A stretch of 64,000 nucleotides of DNA from Facklamia sp050409585 (GTDB lineage: Bacteria; Bacillota; Bacilli; Lactobacillales; Aerococcaceae): positions 1 through 64,000 of the forward strand of contig NZ_JBNUPE010000009.1 in NCBI RefSeq assembly GCF_050409585.1, written 5' to 3'. A program made the position numbers and the translations under genes. Under the pieces are notes generated by a model. It made no database searches. It saw only the letters and a program-made list of their open reading frames with translations, and was not told where the DNA came from. This document shows, one piece after another, positions 24,290 through 33,311 of the stretch (the stretch's first letter is position 1; each line of letters begins with the position of its first letter).

Positions 24290-24849
24290 GTTTGATAAAG
24301 TCTGCCTAAGAAGCCAGCAAAAGAAGAGGGTGGCTGTATGAGTGAGTAGGGTCTGATTATTAGTTTTTGAGTGATCGGCAATCACATTGGTTTGATAAGC
24401 AGATTCAATCATTGTTCTTGTTAATTCAGCAGTTTGAGAATTAGGACGAAAGAGTCTTTTAACGAAGTCAGTCGTTCGCACATTCATAAAAGATTTATCG
24501 ACTGGAAGTGGTTGATAGATTGGACTAGTTAGGGCGCTTAAAGTAATGTAATTTTACTTGTTTGAGAGGCGCGTCTTTATCATTTATCCAATCGCAACAT
24601 AAGACTTTGGGAAAGTATCCAACGATTTTTTCTTCTCTTAAGTTAAAAAAGTTCGGTGTTGTTCAATGTTTTAGAGACATTGTTTTTTATTCAATCTTGC
24701 TTTAAATTGCTTCACTAATGATTGTAAAGTGTACAGGAGGTCTATTTAGTCACATTCATAATATTGTGTGTAATTACCACAACATTATGGATGTGGCCGT
24801 TTTTTAATTGTATAAGTATGGTATTTTTTAAAATTTAAGGAGTGATAAT
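24290..24849. other. Intergenic region before the LPXTG adhesin
   Basis: No supported gene. A minus-strand frame of 72 codons (24487 to 24269) ends inside the pepD terminator and has no recognisable family; it could be a relic. A hairpin with terminator form (24751-24805) lies close to the adhesin gene and is listed separately. Confidence 0.5.
24751..24805 (+). terminator. Terminator/attenuator hairpin ahead of adhesin gene
   Basis: CACATTCATAATATTGTG (24751-24768) pairs almost fully with CACAACATTATGGATGTG (24778-24795), followed by GCCG and a T run. It stands only 45 bp before the adhesin start, with an orphan AGGAGG (24735-24740) just upstream. It may attenuate the adhesin or close a lost gene. 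Confidence 0.7.
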
Positions 24850-27132
24850 ATGTTAGGAAAGAATAATGTTACAGAGTTACAAAAGAAAAATGCTAGAAAG
24901 AAAAAAATCTATAGTTTAAGAAAATATAGTGCAGGCTTAGCATCCGTTGCTATTTCAAGTATGTTCTTTTGGGGTTCGAATAGTGTTTTAGCAGCAGAAA
25001 ACACTACGGAAACTTCCCAAGTCATTAAAATTGATGATGCAGAAATATCGGCTGTTGATCAGAGTTTATCAACAGCAATTGTAGAAACTGTAGAATCAGT
25101 TGATTCTAACGAGATTCATAGTGAAGAAGTGTTAGAAGAGACTAACAGTACCGAAATGAGTGTGGAATCATCAGCTGATGAGAAAACAGTAGAGTACGAG
25201 AGCGTCTCAACTTCTATTCCAGAAACAGTCGGCAGCTTAGTTGAAGAGACAACTGAGAGTTCTACTGAAGAATCTATATCTACTGAAGAAGAAATAGTTT
25301 CAGAGGAAGAGCTAATCATTGATGAAGAAGCCGCTGTGATTGAAGAAAGTGTAGTCAATGAGTCAGACTCCATTGTTAATTCAGAAGAAAAAAGTTTGGG
25401 AGAATCAGATGACCAGTTAAGTGAACTTCATCAATTAATTGATGGTGAAATTGATCGCGAGGCGGTGATCCGTCAACAATTAGCAGAGATATACAGTGCT
25501 GAAGAAATTGAAGGAATCCTTTCAGGCGTTGATAAAGAGACCCTTCAAAATGCGTCCGCAGAAGTTTTGATGGAGAAAATTACTCAAGCTGGGATTGATT
25601 ATGCTGAAAAACACTCTGGCTTTCAAATGTTTGCTATCCAAAATGCCACAGGAAGAGATGTAAAGGATTTAATCCAATTTAGTGATTTGCAATTTAAAAT
25701 ACTTGGTGGGAACGGTAGTGTATTAAATGCAACTCAAAATGGGGAGATTGCTTTTACTGGGAACTATCAATTAGATAACGCTATTAATTCTGGTGATTAT
25801 TTTGATGTTAATTACGGTCAATATGTATTACCTGGAAGTATTACTGTTCCACGAAATGGAGTTCAATTTAAAGATAGTCGAGGAAATATTATTGCAGAAT
25901 CATTTTATGATCCAGCTACTAATACTACTCGATACATCTTTACAAAATATGTGGACTTAAACCAAAATATTACTGGGTCATTTAACGAGAAATTAGTGGC
26001 TAATAGAGACACAGCTGTAATAGAGAATGTAGATTATCCTGTTACCGTAACCATTGGTGGGGAATCCATCTCTAAAGATATAACCATAGATTATGGAAAT
26101 ACTAAAACAGAGAAATTAGTTCAAGGCATCACTGAAACAGGACGTGATTCAGAGGGACGCAAACTTCTTAAGTATACTGTTTATTTAAACAATAAAGGAG
26201 AACGAATTGGACTTTATTCTGATATTCGAGTCATAGCTGATCAATTTCATATTGATCCTAATTCGCTGAAGATTCATAAAGTTATACCTAAGAAGGGGAA
26301 TAAAGATTATCCTTCTCAAATTATGCGCGATAGTCTGGTCCCTAACTTAACAGGAGATAATGCTAATTTTAATGTAACTGTAATAAATGGTACCATTATG
26401 AATAATCCAGAATATGGTAATGCTAATGTTATTAAATTAGGTCGAATGTTAGAAAACGAACGCTATGTAGTAACTATGACCTTGGTAGAGGATTCACCCG
26501 GTGCCTCTAATAATTTAGAAAAAATAAAAGTTGTTACACGTCTTCATAATTCTGCAGATCCAAGTGGTAACGCTATTGTTGGGAGAAACTCAACTATATC
26601 TCATACAAGCTCATCATCCACAGGTGAAAGTACAGAAGCAACTGGTTCATTTGTAGAACATCATATTTATCAAACTATAAAATCAGATGGTTCAATTGTT
26701 GTGGATATAACCGATACCAAGCCAGTTCAAATTGGTAAACGGAACGAATTTTATCAAACACAAAAACAGGATAAAGAGGGTTATGAGTTGGTTAAGGTAG
26801 AAAACCCCATCAATAATCCAATTTATAATGAGGATGGAAGTCTTGCTGGAGGAAATTATCAACCAGGTAAAAAAGTTGAAATAACCTATGTATATCAAAA
26901 ACAGGAAGATCTAAATCCAACACCAGATCCAGATCCAACACCAGATCCAGATCCAACGCCAGATCCAGATACACCTATGAGCGAAGAAGTAACTGTCAAC
27001 AAGTCAGAGGTTACACTGCCTAATACCGGTTCTGATGAAGGAGAATATGTAGCAATGGGTCTTGCTTTATTGGCAATGGGCTTAGGAATTTCTGTAGCAG
27101 AATTAAAAAAACGCCTAAGTGAGAATCAATAA
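24850..27132 (+). CDS. YSIRK-type, LPNTG-anchored surface adhesin with MucBP-like domain
   Basis: 760 aa. Residues ~22-50 form a YSIRK-like signal peptide (YSLRKYSAGLASVAISS), cleaved near VLAAE. Residues ~50-190 are a Ser/Thr/Glu-rich stalk (SSTEESISTEEEIVSEEE). Residues ~250-410 look like an Ig-like adhesin head of the SdrG/fibrinogen-binding type, and ~420-590 a second beta-rich domain. Residues ~600-690 resemble a MucBP repeat (HHIYQTIKSDGSIVV ... GKKVEITYVYQKQ). A Pro-Asp-Pro-Thr repeat crosses the wall before LPNTG, a hydrophobic helix and the tail KKRLSENQ. Sortase A should link it to peptidoglycan. The ligand is unknown. Confidence 0.9.
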   Translation: MLGKNNVTELQKKNARKKKIYSLRKYSAGLASVAISSMFFWGSNSVLAAENTTETSQVIKIDDAEISAVDQSLSTAIVETVESVDSNEIHSEEVLEETNSTEMSVESSADEKTVEYESVSTSIPETVGSLVEETTESSTEESISTEEEIVSEEELIIDEEAAVIEESVVNESDSIVNSEEKSLGESDDQLSELHQLIDGEIDREAVIRQQLAEIYSAEEIEGILSGVDKETLQNASAEVLMEKITQAGIDYAEKHSGFQMFAIQNATGRDVKDLIQFSDLQFKILGGNGSVLNATQNGEIAFTGNYQLDNAINSGDYFDVNYGQYVLPGSITVPRNGVQFKDSRGNIIAESFYDPATNTTRYIFTKYVDLNQNITGSFNEKLVANRDTAVIENVDYPVTVTIGGESISKDITIDYGNTKTEKLVQGITETGRDSEGRKLLKYTVYLNNKGERIGLYSDIRVIADQFHIDPNSLKIHKVIPKKGNKDYPSQIMRDSLVPNLTGDNANFNVTVINGTIMNNPEYGNANVIKLGRMLENERYVVTMTLVEDSPGASNNLEKIKVVTRLHNSADPSGNAIVGRNSTISHTSSSSTGESTEATGSFVEHHIYQTIKSDGSIVVDITDTKPVQIGKRNEFYQTQKQDKEGYELVKVENPINNPIYNEDGSLAGGNYQPGKKVEITYVYQKQEDLNPTPDPDPTPDPDPTPDPDTPMSEEVTVNKSEVTLPNTGSDEGEYVAMGLALLAMGLGISVAELKKRLSENQ
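26913..26971 (+). repeat. Tandem repeat encoding Pro-Asp-Pro-Thr wall-spanning region
   Basis: Three near-identical copies of an 18-bp unit (CCAACACCAGATCCAGAT; the third has ACG for ACA) inside the adhesin gene encode PTPDPD. Such repeats vary in copy number by slippage. Confidence 0.85.
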
Positions 27133-27200
27133 GCTGTAGGCTATGACTCTAGTGTTAGATTTTTAAGACTCTGTGCCGAATAGGGTTGATGACAATTTAA

Positions 27201-27240
27201 GGAGACTAAGCAACTAATGATTGTTTGGTCTCCTTTTCTT
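27201..27240 (+). terminator. Terminator after adhesin gene
   Basis: GGAGAC (27201-27206) pairs with GTCTCC (27228-27233), extended inward by AGCAA/TTGTT, with a T-rich tail. Confidence 0.75.
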
Positions 27241-27425
27241 TTCTTCCTGACATATAATCTTGATATTAAAAGAATTATATTTATGAAATGGTAGTAGATC
27301 CTAAAACCATAGACATTGCGCTTAAGTATTTTAATTTTATTATTGAACCCTTCAATTGACTCGTTCTTTAGTTGAAGATGGTTAAAGGCGCTCTCATGGG
27401 GGTTATTAAATTTGACAAAACTTCT
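27240..27425 (-). pseudogene. ISL3-family transposase C-terminal relic
   Basis: The minus strand reads HESAFNHLQLKNESIEGFNN, then KIKILKRNVYGFRIYYHFIN and further hydrophobic residues. This is the conserved end of ISL3 transposases (NxxIEGFNNKIKxLKRxxYGFRxYxxF). Upstream frames are closed by stops. The rest of 27133-27734 holds no gene apart from the adhesin terminator and an ackA promoter. Confidence 0.75.
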
Positions 27426-27665
27426 AACTTATCCCAGTTGATAACAGGTAGTTAACAATATTTCCAGTATCCCCGGCTATCCAGCAAGTCAAAAAACGGC
27501 ACTAAGTAAAAAACAACCTTAAAAGGTAATAATCGTTATGGCTGAAAGGAGGGGAGCTATTTTTAATTCATTAATTCTTTATTATTATCAGTAAGTTAAT
27601 AATTATTAAACTTTTGAAGGATAGAGCAAACTTTATTAAAAACTTCACAAAATTTTGAATCAGTG

Positions 27666-27695
27666 TTTACGGTGTAAGGATAAACATGATATACT
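27666..27695 (+). promoter_or_regulatory. Promoter of ackA
   Basis: Extended -10 TGATATACT (27687-27695) with a weak -35-like TTTACG (27666-27671). Confidence 0.5.
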
Positions 27696-27734
27696 AGACC
27701 TATATGAACTAACAAAGAAATGGGGAAATTGTAA

Positions 27735-28943
27735 ATGTCTAAAACAATGGCGATTAATGCGGGTTCTTCAAGTTTGAAATTCCAAATCATAGAGATGCCT
27801 GAAGAAACAGTGGTTTCTAAAGGATTAGTTGAACGTATTGGATTAAGCGATTCAAAATTAGAAATTAAATATACGGACGCTAATGGTGAAGATCAAAAGT
27901 TTCAAATAGTCGAAGATATTGCAGATCATGCTCGTGCAGTGGATTTATTACTAACTAAACTTCTAGACTTAGGAGTTATCACAAACTTTGAAGAAATTAC
28001 CGGTGTCGGACACCGTGTAGTAGCTGGTGGAGAACTCTTCAAGGAGTCTACTCTAGTAGATGAGCAAGTTATCAAAAACATTGAAGAATTGGGAGATTTC
28101 GCCCCCTTACATAACCCTGCGGAAGCAGTCGTAATTCGTGTTTTCCAAGAAAAATTACCACATGCTACCATGGCAGCAGTCTTTGATACTTCTTTCCATA
28201 CTTCAATGCCGGTTGAAAATTATTTATACAGCATTCCGTACGAATACTATGAAAATTACTCCGTTCGTAAATATGGAGCTCATGGGACAAGTCACCAATT
28301 TGTGGCCCACCGTGCAGCTGAAATCGTAGGTAAGCCCATTGAAGATCTTAAAATTATCACTTGTCATTTAGGGAACGGAGCTTCAATTACTGCTGTGGAG
28401 AAAGGGAAATCTGTTGATACTTCAATGGGCTTCACTCCACTAGCTGGCTTAACAATGGGAACACGTGTCGGTGATATCGATGCATCTGCAATTCCATTCA
28501 TCATGCAAAAGGAAGGTATTGAAAGCATTGAAGAGATGGTAACTATCTTCAATAAAAAATCTGGTTTACTCGGTATTTCAGGTGTCTCATCCGATATGCG
28601 TGATGTGGAAGAAGCTGCAGAAGCAGGAAACGAACGTGCACAACTAGCTCTAGATATTTTCTTCAATCGTATTATTAAATACATTGGACAATATGTAGCA
28701 GTGATGAATGGTGTAGATGTGATTGTCTTTACTGCCGGTATCGGTGAAAACTCTAAAGAAACACGTGAAATCACTATGAGAAACTTTGGTTATATGGGTG
28801 TTAAGATTGACGAAGAGCGTAATAACACGCGCCAAGAAGCCATCGTTTCTACAGATGATTCTACGGTAACAGTTATCAACATTCCTACTAACGAAGAAAT
28901 TGCGATTGCTCGTGACGTTGAGCGTCTTAAAAATCAAAAATAA
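27735..28943 (+). CDS. ackA: Acetate kinase
   Basis: 402 aa, normal length. Makes ATP and acetate from acetyl phosphate, the last step of mixed-acid or heterofermentative sugar use. ASKHA-fold motifs: N-terminal INAGSSSLKFQ (phosphate-binding), GHRVVAGGE, DTSFHTSMP, HLGNGASITAV, GFTPLAGLTMGTRVGDID and FTAGIGENS. It is transcribed alone and closed by a terminator. ATG 27735 follows GGGGAAATTG; the start fits the family. Confidence 0.98.
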   Translation: MSKTMAINAGSSSLKFQIIEMPEETVVSKGLVERIGLSDSKLEIKYTDANGEDQKFQIVEDIADHARAVDLLLTKLLDLGVITNFEEITGVGHRVVAGGELFKESTLVDEQVIKNIEELGDFAPLHNPAEAVVIRVFQEKLPHATMAAVFDTSFHTSMPVENYLYSIPYEYYENYSVRKYGAHGTSHQFVAHRAAEIVGKPIEDLKIITCHLGNGASITAVEKGKSVDTSMGFTPLAGLTMGTRVGDIDASAIPFIMQKEGIESIEEMVTIFNKKSGLLGISGVSSDMRDVEEAAEAGNERAQLALDIFFNRIIKYIGQYVAVMNGVDVIVFTAGIGENSKETREITMRNFGYMGVKIDEERNNTRQEAIVSTDDSTVTVINIPTNEEIAIARDVERLKNQK

Positions 28944-28963
28944 TCATTAAGATAAGTTGGTTT

Positions 28964-28997
28964 GAACGTTATTCTCATTTGAGAATGACGTTCTTTT
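28964..28997 (+). terminator. Terminator after ackA
   Basis: GAACGTTATTCTC (28964-28976) pairs with GAGAATGACGTTC (28981-28993) and is followed by TTTT. Confidence 0.88.
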
Positions 28998-29060
28998 GGT
29001 ATATTATTAAGGGAAGAAAATAAAGAAGTCTAGAGATACCAAACTGAAGGAGACACATGA

Positions 29061-29600
29061 ATGGCTGAAAATATTATTATAGATGAGCAAGCGATCAATA
29101 GAACTCTAAAGAGAATGGCCCACGAAATTGTCGAACGGAATCCGAACGTCCAAGAATTAGTATTAGTAGGAATTAAAACAAGAGGCATATATTTAGCCCA
29201 TCGTTTAGCTGAAAAAATTTCGCAAATTGAAGCTATTCAAGTAGAGCTAGAAGAGTTAGATATTTCTTTTTACCGTGATGATTTGACCCACAAGTTTAAA
29301 AATGAAGCACCTGTTGTTCAACCCCCTCACTTTTCTCACTCAATGCGTGATAAAGTTGTGATTATGGTGGATGATGTTTTATATACAGGTCGAACCATTC
29401 GAGCAGGACTGGATGCGATTCTATCGTCAGATCGTCCAGCCAAAATTCAATTGGCAATACTGGTGGATAGAGGTCACCGTGAACTCCCAATTCGCGCTGA
29501 TTTCGTCGGTAAAAATATCCCGACATCCAGCGAAGAAAAAGTGGCAGTCAAATTAAATGAAGTAGACCAAGCAGAAGAAGTCGTTATCTTACGTAAATAA
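29061..29600 (+). CDS. pyrR: PyrR: pyrimidine operon attenuator / uracil phosphoribosyltransferase
   Basis: 179 aa. PRPP-binding motif VIMVDDVLYTGRTIRAG, the type I phosphoribosyltransferase signature, and the family's N-terminal TLKRMAHEIVERN. PyrR binds UMP and the leader RNA of pyr genes to cause termination, and has some UPRT activity. Here it stands alone, between ackA and a terminator, with no pyr genes next to it, so it would act in trans on pyr operons elsewhere. SD AAGGAG precedes the ATG. Confidence 0.95.
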   Translation: MAENIIIDEQAINRTLKRMAHEIVERNPNVQELVLVGIKTRGIYLAHRLAEKISQIEAIQVELEELDISFYRDDLTHKFKNEAPVVQPPHFSHSMRDKVVIMVDDVLYTGRTIRAGLDAILSSDRPAKIQLAILVDRGHRELPIRADFVGKNIPTSSEEKVAVKLNEVDQAEEVVILRK

Positions 29601-29603
29601 ACG

Positions 29604-29639
29604 AAGCCCTTCAAAGTTATTAGCTTTGAAGGGCTTTTA
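29604..29639. terminator. Terminator between pyrR and a convergent gene
   Basis: AAGCCCTTCAAAG (29604-29616) pairs with CTTTGAAGGGCTT (29624-29636), with TTTT downstream. Confidence 0.92.
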
Positions 29640-29650
29640 ATTTGAATGAG

Positions 29651-29923
29651 TTAATGCGACCTAAGAGTAAAGTAGATGAGCACAGAGACCATGGTAATCA
29701 AAATCAAAACAAGGACTAGCCAGACAAGACTCCAAATTTTTAATTGTAAATAGATTAAGATAAAGCCTAAAATAGCTAATAAAAAAAAGGTTAGTGCGAT
29801 TAAATTGAAGACCCTAAGGTCTTGTAGCTTGAGCAATTTTAGTAAGGAATGTCGGAAGTAAAAAATATAGAGGGCCAAAATCACTAATATCGATGGGAAG
29901 GCATAGAGCAAAGCTTGTAGCAT
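29651..29923 (-). CDS. Small membrane protein, unknown function
   Basis: About 90 aa from the ATG at 29921-29923, with GAGG 7 bp upstream; a TTG four codons earlier is part of that region. Three hydrophobic helices (YAFPSILVILALYIFYF, VFNLIALTFFLLAILGFILIY, IWSLVWLVLVLILITMVSVLIYF) make up nearly the whole chain, with a few basic residues between them. It could belong to the DUF3397-like group of small Firmicutes membrane proteins. It lies just downstream of 6S RNA on the same strand. Confidence 0.65.
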   Translation of the reverse strand: MLQALLYAFPSILVILALYIFYFRHSLLKLLKLQDLRVFNLIALTFFLLAILGFILIYLQLKIWSLVWLVLVLILITMVSVLIYFTLRSH

Positions 29924-29954
29924 TATTAACCTCAATTCTATCTAAAGATTCATT

Positions 29955-30173
29955 AAAAAGAGCTGGCAATTGCCAGCTCTCAAAATATATCCGAATCGTG
30001 CCGATTCAATAAAGCTAGGTTGAACCCGCTAGCAATTAGGTGGGGTTCTCACGAAATGCTTCTGACTTCCACATGCGATGGCTTGTCATAGGTATTCGAT
30101 TGAAGAATCCCTAATGTAAAATGTTCGGTCAACACATTGACTATCTCTCGAACACATCAGATATATTTCCTAT
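29955..30173 (-). ncRNA. ssrS: 6S RNA
   Basis: On the minus strand a promoter-like pair (TTGCAA 30202-30207, 16 bp, TATACT 30180-30185) starts a ~220-nt RNA with no reading frame. Its ends pair: AAATATATCTGA near the 5' end with TCGGATATATTT near the 3' end, enclosing a long mostly double-stranded rod with a central unpaired region. A perfect terminator (GAGCTGGCAATTGCCAGCTC) ends it. The location just downstream of rarA on the same strand is the same neighbourhood as 6S RNA in Bacillus. 6S RNA binds vegetative RNA polymerase. Confidence 0.85.
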
Positions 30174-30310
30174 GTACCTAGTATAACACGATGAGATTGA
30201 ATTGCAATAGTTTTGTTTGAAAAAATGAAAGCATTTACAATATTAGTCGTTAGTAGCTTATTGTATTGAGAAAGAAAAATCGAAACCCATAACTAAACCT
30301 TCATGTAAAG

Positions 30311-31582
30311 CTAATTCTGCTGTTTTTTTATTTCTTGATAGTATTGGTTAATAGCAGCTTCGTATTTTCCTGTTGGTTCGGCTTTGAAGTATTGCTTATT
30401 TTTAAGGGGATCGGGAAGATATTGTTGACGGATAAAATGATTGGGATAATCGTGAGGGTTTTGATAGCCGATGGAGCGACCTAATTTTTTTGCTCCCGCA
30501 TAATGTCCATCTTTTAAGCTGTCTGGTACTGGGCCTGTGTGTCCAGCTTCAATATCCGCCAGGGCCGCATTAATGGCACGGTAGGAGGTGTTGGATTTAG
30601 GACTTAAGGCTAAATCTGCCACAGCGAAAGCCAAAGGTATGCGTGCTTCTGGTAGGCCCAACTTTTCAGCAGCTTCAACAGCCGCTACTGTTCGTTGAGT
30701 AGCTTGCGGATTGCCAAAACCAATATCTTCATAGGCAATAACTAACAAACGTCGGCAAGCGATGACTAATTCACCAGCTTCTAAAAGAATAGCTAAGTAA
30801 TACATAGCCGCATCCACATCTGATCCTCGGATTGACTTTTGAAAAGCAGAGATGACATCATAGTGATTGTCACCATCTTTGTCATGGCTTAATCGTTTAC
30901 GCTGTAAACATTCTTCAGCAATTTCTGGCGTGATTACAATCTTACCCTGATCGTTTTCAGCTGTAGAAAGAACGGCCAACTCTAATGCGTTGAGGGCTGA
31001 ACGAATGTCGCCATTTGTTACAGATGAAAAATGTTCAAGGGTGTCTTTGGTAATTTCAACTGGATACTTGCCCAAGCCATGATCAACATCCTTAATCGCT
31101 CTTTGTAACCCCTCTTGAATCTCTTGACTGGATAGAGGTTTGACTTCAAAAATTTGAGTACGTGAGCGAATGGCAGGATTAATCGAAATGTAAGGATTCT
31201 CAGTAGTCGCACCTATTAAAATAATCCGTCCGTTTTCTAAATGAGGCAACAAGTAGTCTTGCTTAAGCTTGTTCAAACGGTGAATTTCATCTAATAGTAA
31301 TATCAAGGTACCTGACATTTTGGCTTCAGTGACGACAACTTCTAAATCTTTTTTTGCATCAGTTGCTGCATTTAAATGACGAAAAGCATATTCCGTAGTA
31401 CCAGCAATAGCAGCAGCAATCGAAGTTTTTCCGGTACCTGGTGGACCATATAGAATCATAGAAGAAAGACGTTTGGCCTCAACCATTCGACGGATAATTT
31501 TGCCAGATCCTACAAGGTGAGTTTGTCCCAAGATTTGATCAATGTGCTGCGGCCGCATGCGATAAGCTAAAGGTTGTTGCAT
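30311..31582 (-). CDS. rarA: Replication-associated recombination protein RarA (MgsA)
   Basis: 423 aa, normal length. An AAA+ ATPase related to clamp loaders that acts at stalled forks. Motifs: MRPQHIDQILGQTHL at the N-terminus, Walker A YGPPGTGKTS, Walker B LILLLDEIHRLNK, sensor 1 ILIGATTENP and a C-terminal MgsA tetramerisation domain (ACRRLLVIAYEDIGFGNP, YPNHFIRQQYLPD). It lies upstream of 6S RNA on the same strand. Start ATG 31582 follows GGAGG. Confidence 0.96.
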   Translation of the reverse strand: MQQPLAYRMRPQHIDQILGQTHLVGSGKIIRRMVEAKRLSSMILYGPPGTGKTSIAAAIAGTTEYAFRHLNAATDAKKDLEVVVTEAKMSGTLILLLDEIHRLNKLKQDYLLPHLENGRIILIGATTENPYISINPAIRSRTQIFEVKPLSSQEIQEGLQRAIKDVDHGLGKYPVEITKDTLEHFSSVTNGDIRSALNALELAVLSTAENDQGKIVITPEIAEECLQRKRLSHDKDGDNHYDVISAFQKSIRGSDVDAAMYYLAILLEAGELVIACRRLLVIAYEDIGFGNPQATQRTVAAVEAAEKLGLPEARIPLAFAVADLALSPKSNTSYRAINAALADIEAGHTGPVPDSLKDGHYAGAKKLGRSIGYQNPHDYPNHFIRQQYLPDPLKNKQYFKAEPTGKYEAAINQYYQEIKKQQN

Positions 31583-31724
31583 TAGGAAACCTCCTTATAA
31601 TGTGTATAGTTTACCACAAAAGGCTCTTTTTGATTAATATACGCCTTTTATTTCTATAAGTAAACACTTTCAAAATCATTAAAATACGTTATAATAGTTG
31701 TATTAGGAATGAAAAGGTGAGGCA

Positions 31725-32867
31725 ATGATATATTTTGATTATGCAGCGACAACCCCAGTCGACCTCCGTGTTCAAGCACGAATTTCTCATGCTTTAGCAG
31801 AATCTTTTGGAAACCCTTCTGCTACATATAAGCTAGGAAAGGCAAGTAAAAATAAGTTGACCTTAGCGCGTCGACGCTTAAAAGAGTTGTTAAAATTAGA
31901 TGAAAACGCTGATTTGTACTTCACTTCTGGTGCAACAGAGGCCATCAATTGGGCACTGCGATCACAAGCTGTTCGAGCACGTGATTTAGGTCTAGGTAAT
32001 CATATTGTTACCACAGCAATTGAACATTCAGCAGTGGATAAGGTTCTTCTTGATTTAGAAAACAGAGGGTTTGAAGTGAGCCGAATTCAGCCGGACTCTA
32101 ACCAACAATTCACACTACAGCAATTTATTGAAGCCAGTAAAGAAACGACCATCGGTTGGACAGCTATGGCAGTAAATAATGAAGTGGGTTCTCAACTTCC
32201 TATCCAAGACCTAGGTCAATATGCTAAGCAAAAGGGCTATTGGTTCCATGTTGATGCCACTCAAGCTGTTGGTTATCAACCGATTAACCCACAAATTTTC
32301 CCTTGTAGCTCTTTCAACGGGTCAGGTCATAAATTTTATGCACCAAAAGGAATTGGTTTTCTGGTCTATCAGGCTTGGAACAAAGAAATGACCTTAGATC
32401 CTTTATTATTAGGTGGTGATCAAGAATATACTAAGCGTTCAGGAACTGAAAACCTTCCTTATATTTTAGGTATGGTGGAGGCCTTGGAGTTGATGTATCA
32501 GGGGTATGAAGAACTACAAGGAAATTTTAAAGAACTAACAGCATATTTTTTTCAACGATTAGATGAAGCGAGCATTAACTATCAAAGAAATGGTGATCTT
32601 AATCATCATAATAACCGCATACACAGTATTTGGTTTAAAGGAAAATTAGCTAGCCAGTTGATTATTCAAATGGACATGCAAGACATTTATCTTTCAGCAG
32701 GATCCGCTTGTTCAGCCGGTTCAGTAAAACCCAGTCGCATTCTAACTGCTTATTACCCAGATAACCCAGCGCGTTGGCAAGAGAGTGTTCGAATTTCATT
32801 TGGTCGTTATACGACTAAAAATGAGATTGATCAATTAATTGAAGCAATTATAAAAATAAATAAATAG
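31725..32867 (+). CDS. Cysteine desulfurase (IscS/NifS-like, YrvO type)
   Basis: 380 aa, a PLP enzyme. N-terminal IYFDYAATTPVDLRV, SGATEAINWAL, PLP-Asp region HVDATQAVGY, Schiff-base Lys in NGSGHKFYAPKG and the mobile-loop Cys in SAGSACSAGSVKPS. It takes sulfur from cysteine and passes it on as persulfide. The next genes are DUF1831 and mnmA, so the natural acceptor is MnmA for 2-thiouridine in tRNA, as with YrvO-MnmA of B. subtilis. Upstream TATAAT (31690-31695) is a likely -10. Confidence 0.94.
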   Translation: MIYFDYAATTPVDLRVQARISHALAESFGNPSATYKLGKASKNKLTLARRRLKELLKLDENADLYFTSGATEAINWALRSQAVRARDLGLGNHIVTTAIEHSAVDKVLLDLENRGFEVSRIQPDSNQQFTLQQFIEASKETTIGWTAMAVNNEVGSQLPIQDLGQYAKQKGYWFHVDATQAVGYQPINPQIFPCSSFNGSGHKFYAPKGIGFLVYQAWNKEMTLDPLLLGGDQEYTKRSGTENLPYILGMVEALELMYQGYEELQGNFKELTAYFFQRLDEASINYQRNGDLNHHNNRIHSIWFKGKLASQLIIQMDMQDIYLSAGSACSAGSVKPSRILTAYYPDNPARWQESVRISFGRYTTKNEIDQLIEAIIKINK

Positions 32868-32881
32868 TAAGGAGTAGAACA

Positions 32882-33220
32882 ATGGCATTTACACCAGAAG
32901 CAAAATTATTAGGATTCAATCGAACTTTTGAAGTCAGTCCAGAATGTAGACCTTATACTTTAAGAGATAATGGCTTCAATGAAACACGTGGAGGTAACTA
33001 CTTATACAAACGAGAATTAGATTCGACACATCGTACAGGTTTGGTTTTAAAGGTAACTGTTAATGCTGATTTAAATGGGTTAAAAATTTCAACCGTAAAT
33101 TCTAACGGTTTGCAGGCGGTTAATGTGTTCAGCCTGGCCAACAACGAGATGGTAATTGAAAAAATAAATTTCATTTTCGACGGATTTGTTGACCGAAACG
33201 TTCTAGTTGAAGTAAAATAG
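32882..33220 (+). CDS. DUF1831 family protein
   Basis: 112 aa, soluble. MAFTPEAKLLGFNRTFEVSP and LRDNGFNETRGGNYLYKREL are typical of the DUF1831 family of Lactobacillales, often found between a cysteine desulfurase and mnmA. It starts 15 bp after the desulfurase with SD AAGGAG, so it belongs to the same operon. It may aid sulfur transfer; no catalytic motif is seen, and its only Cys is in SPECRPY. Confidence 0.85.
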   Translation: MAFTPEAKLLGFNRTFEVSPECRPYTLRDNGFNETRGGNYLYKRELDSTHRTGLVLKVTVNADLNGLKISTVNSNGLQAVNVFSLANNEMVIEKINFIFDGFVDRNVLVEVK

Positions 33221-33238
33221 AAAATAGTTTTGAATGTA

Positions 33239-33277
33239 TCTAAACGGACTTTCCATTCAAGGTGAGTTCGTTTTTAA
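33239..33277 (+). terminator. Terminator-like hairpin between DUF1831 and mnmA
   Basis: AAACGGACT (33241-33249) pairs imperfectly with AGTTCGTTT (33265-33273), followed by a T run. It suggests partial termination inside the sulfur operon and argues against the upstream start (33234) for mnmA. Confidence 0.55.
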
Positions 33278-33311
33278 TCTTTATATAAATATTAAAAGAA
33301 AGGAAGACCCA

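Noticed and set aside
24269..24487. Minus-strand 72-codon frame after pepD
   Set aside because: It ends inside the pepD terminator hairpin, has no convincing ribosome binding site and no recognisable family.
28998..29040. Possible PyrR-binding loop in the pyrR leader (GTCTAGAGATAC)
   Set aside because: It resembles the CNGNGA loop but the closing stem has mismatches and no antiterminator/terminator pair follows before pyrR.
33234..33311. N-terminal extension of MnmA from the ATG at 33234
   Set aside because: No ribosome binding site, runs through a hairpin with T tract, and adds 26 residues not found in the family.
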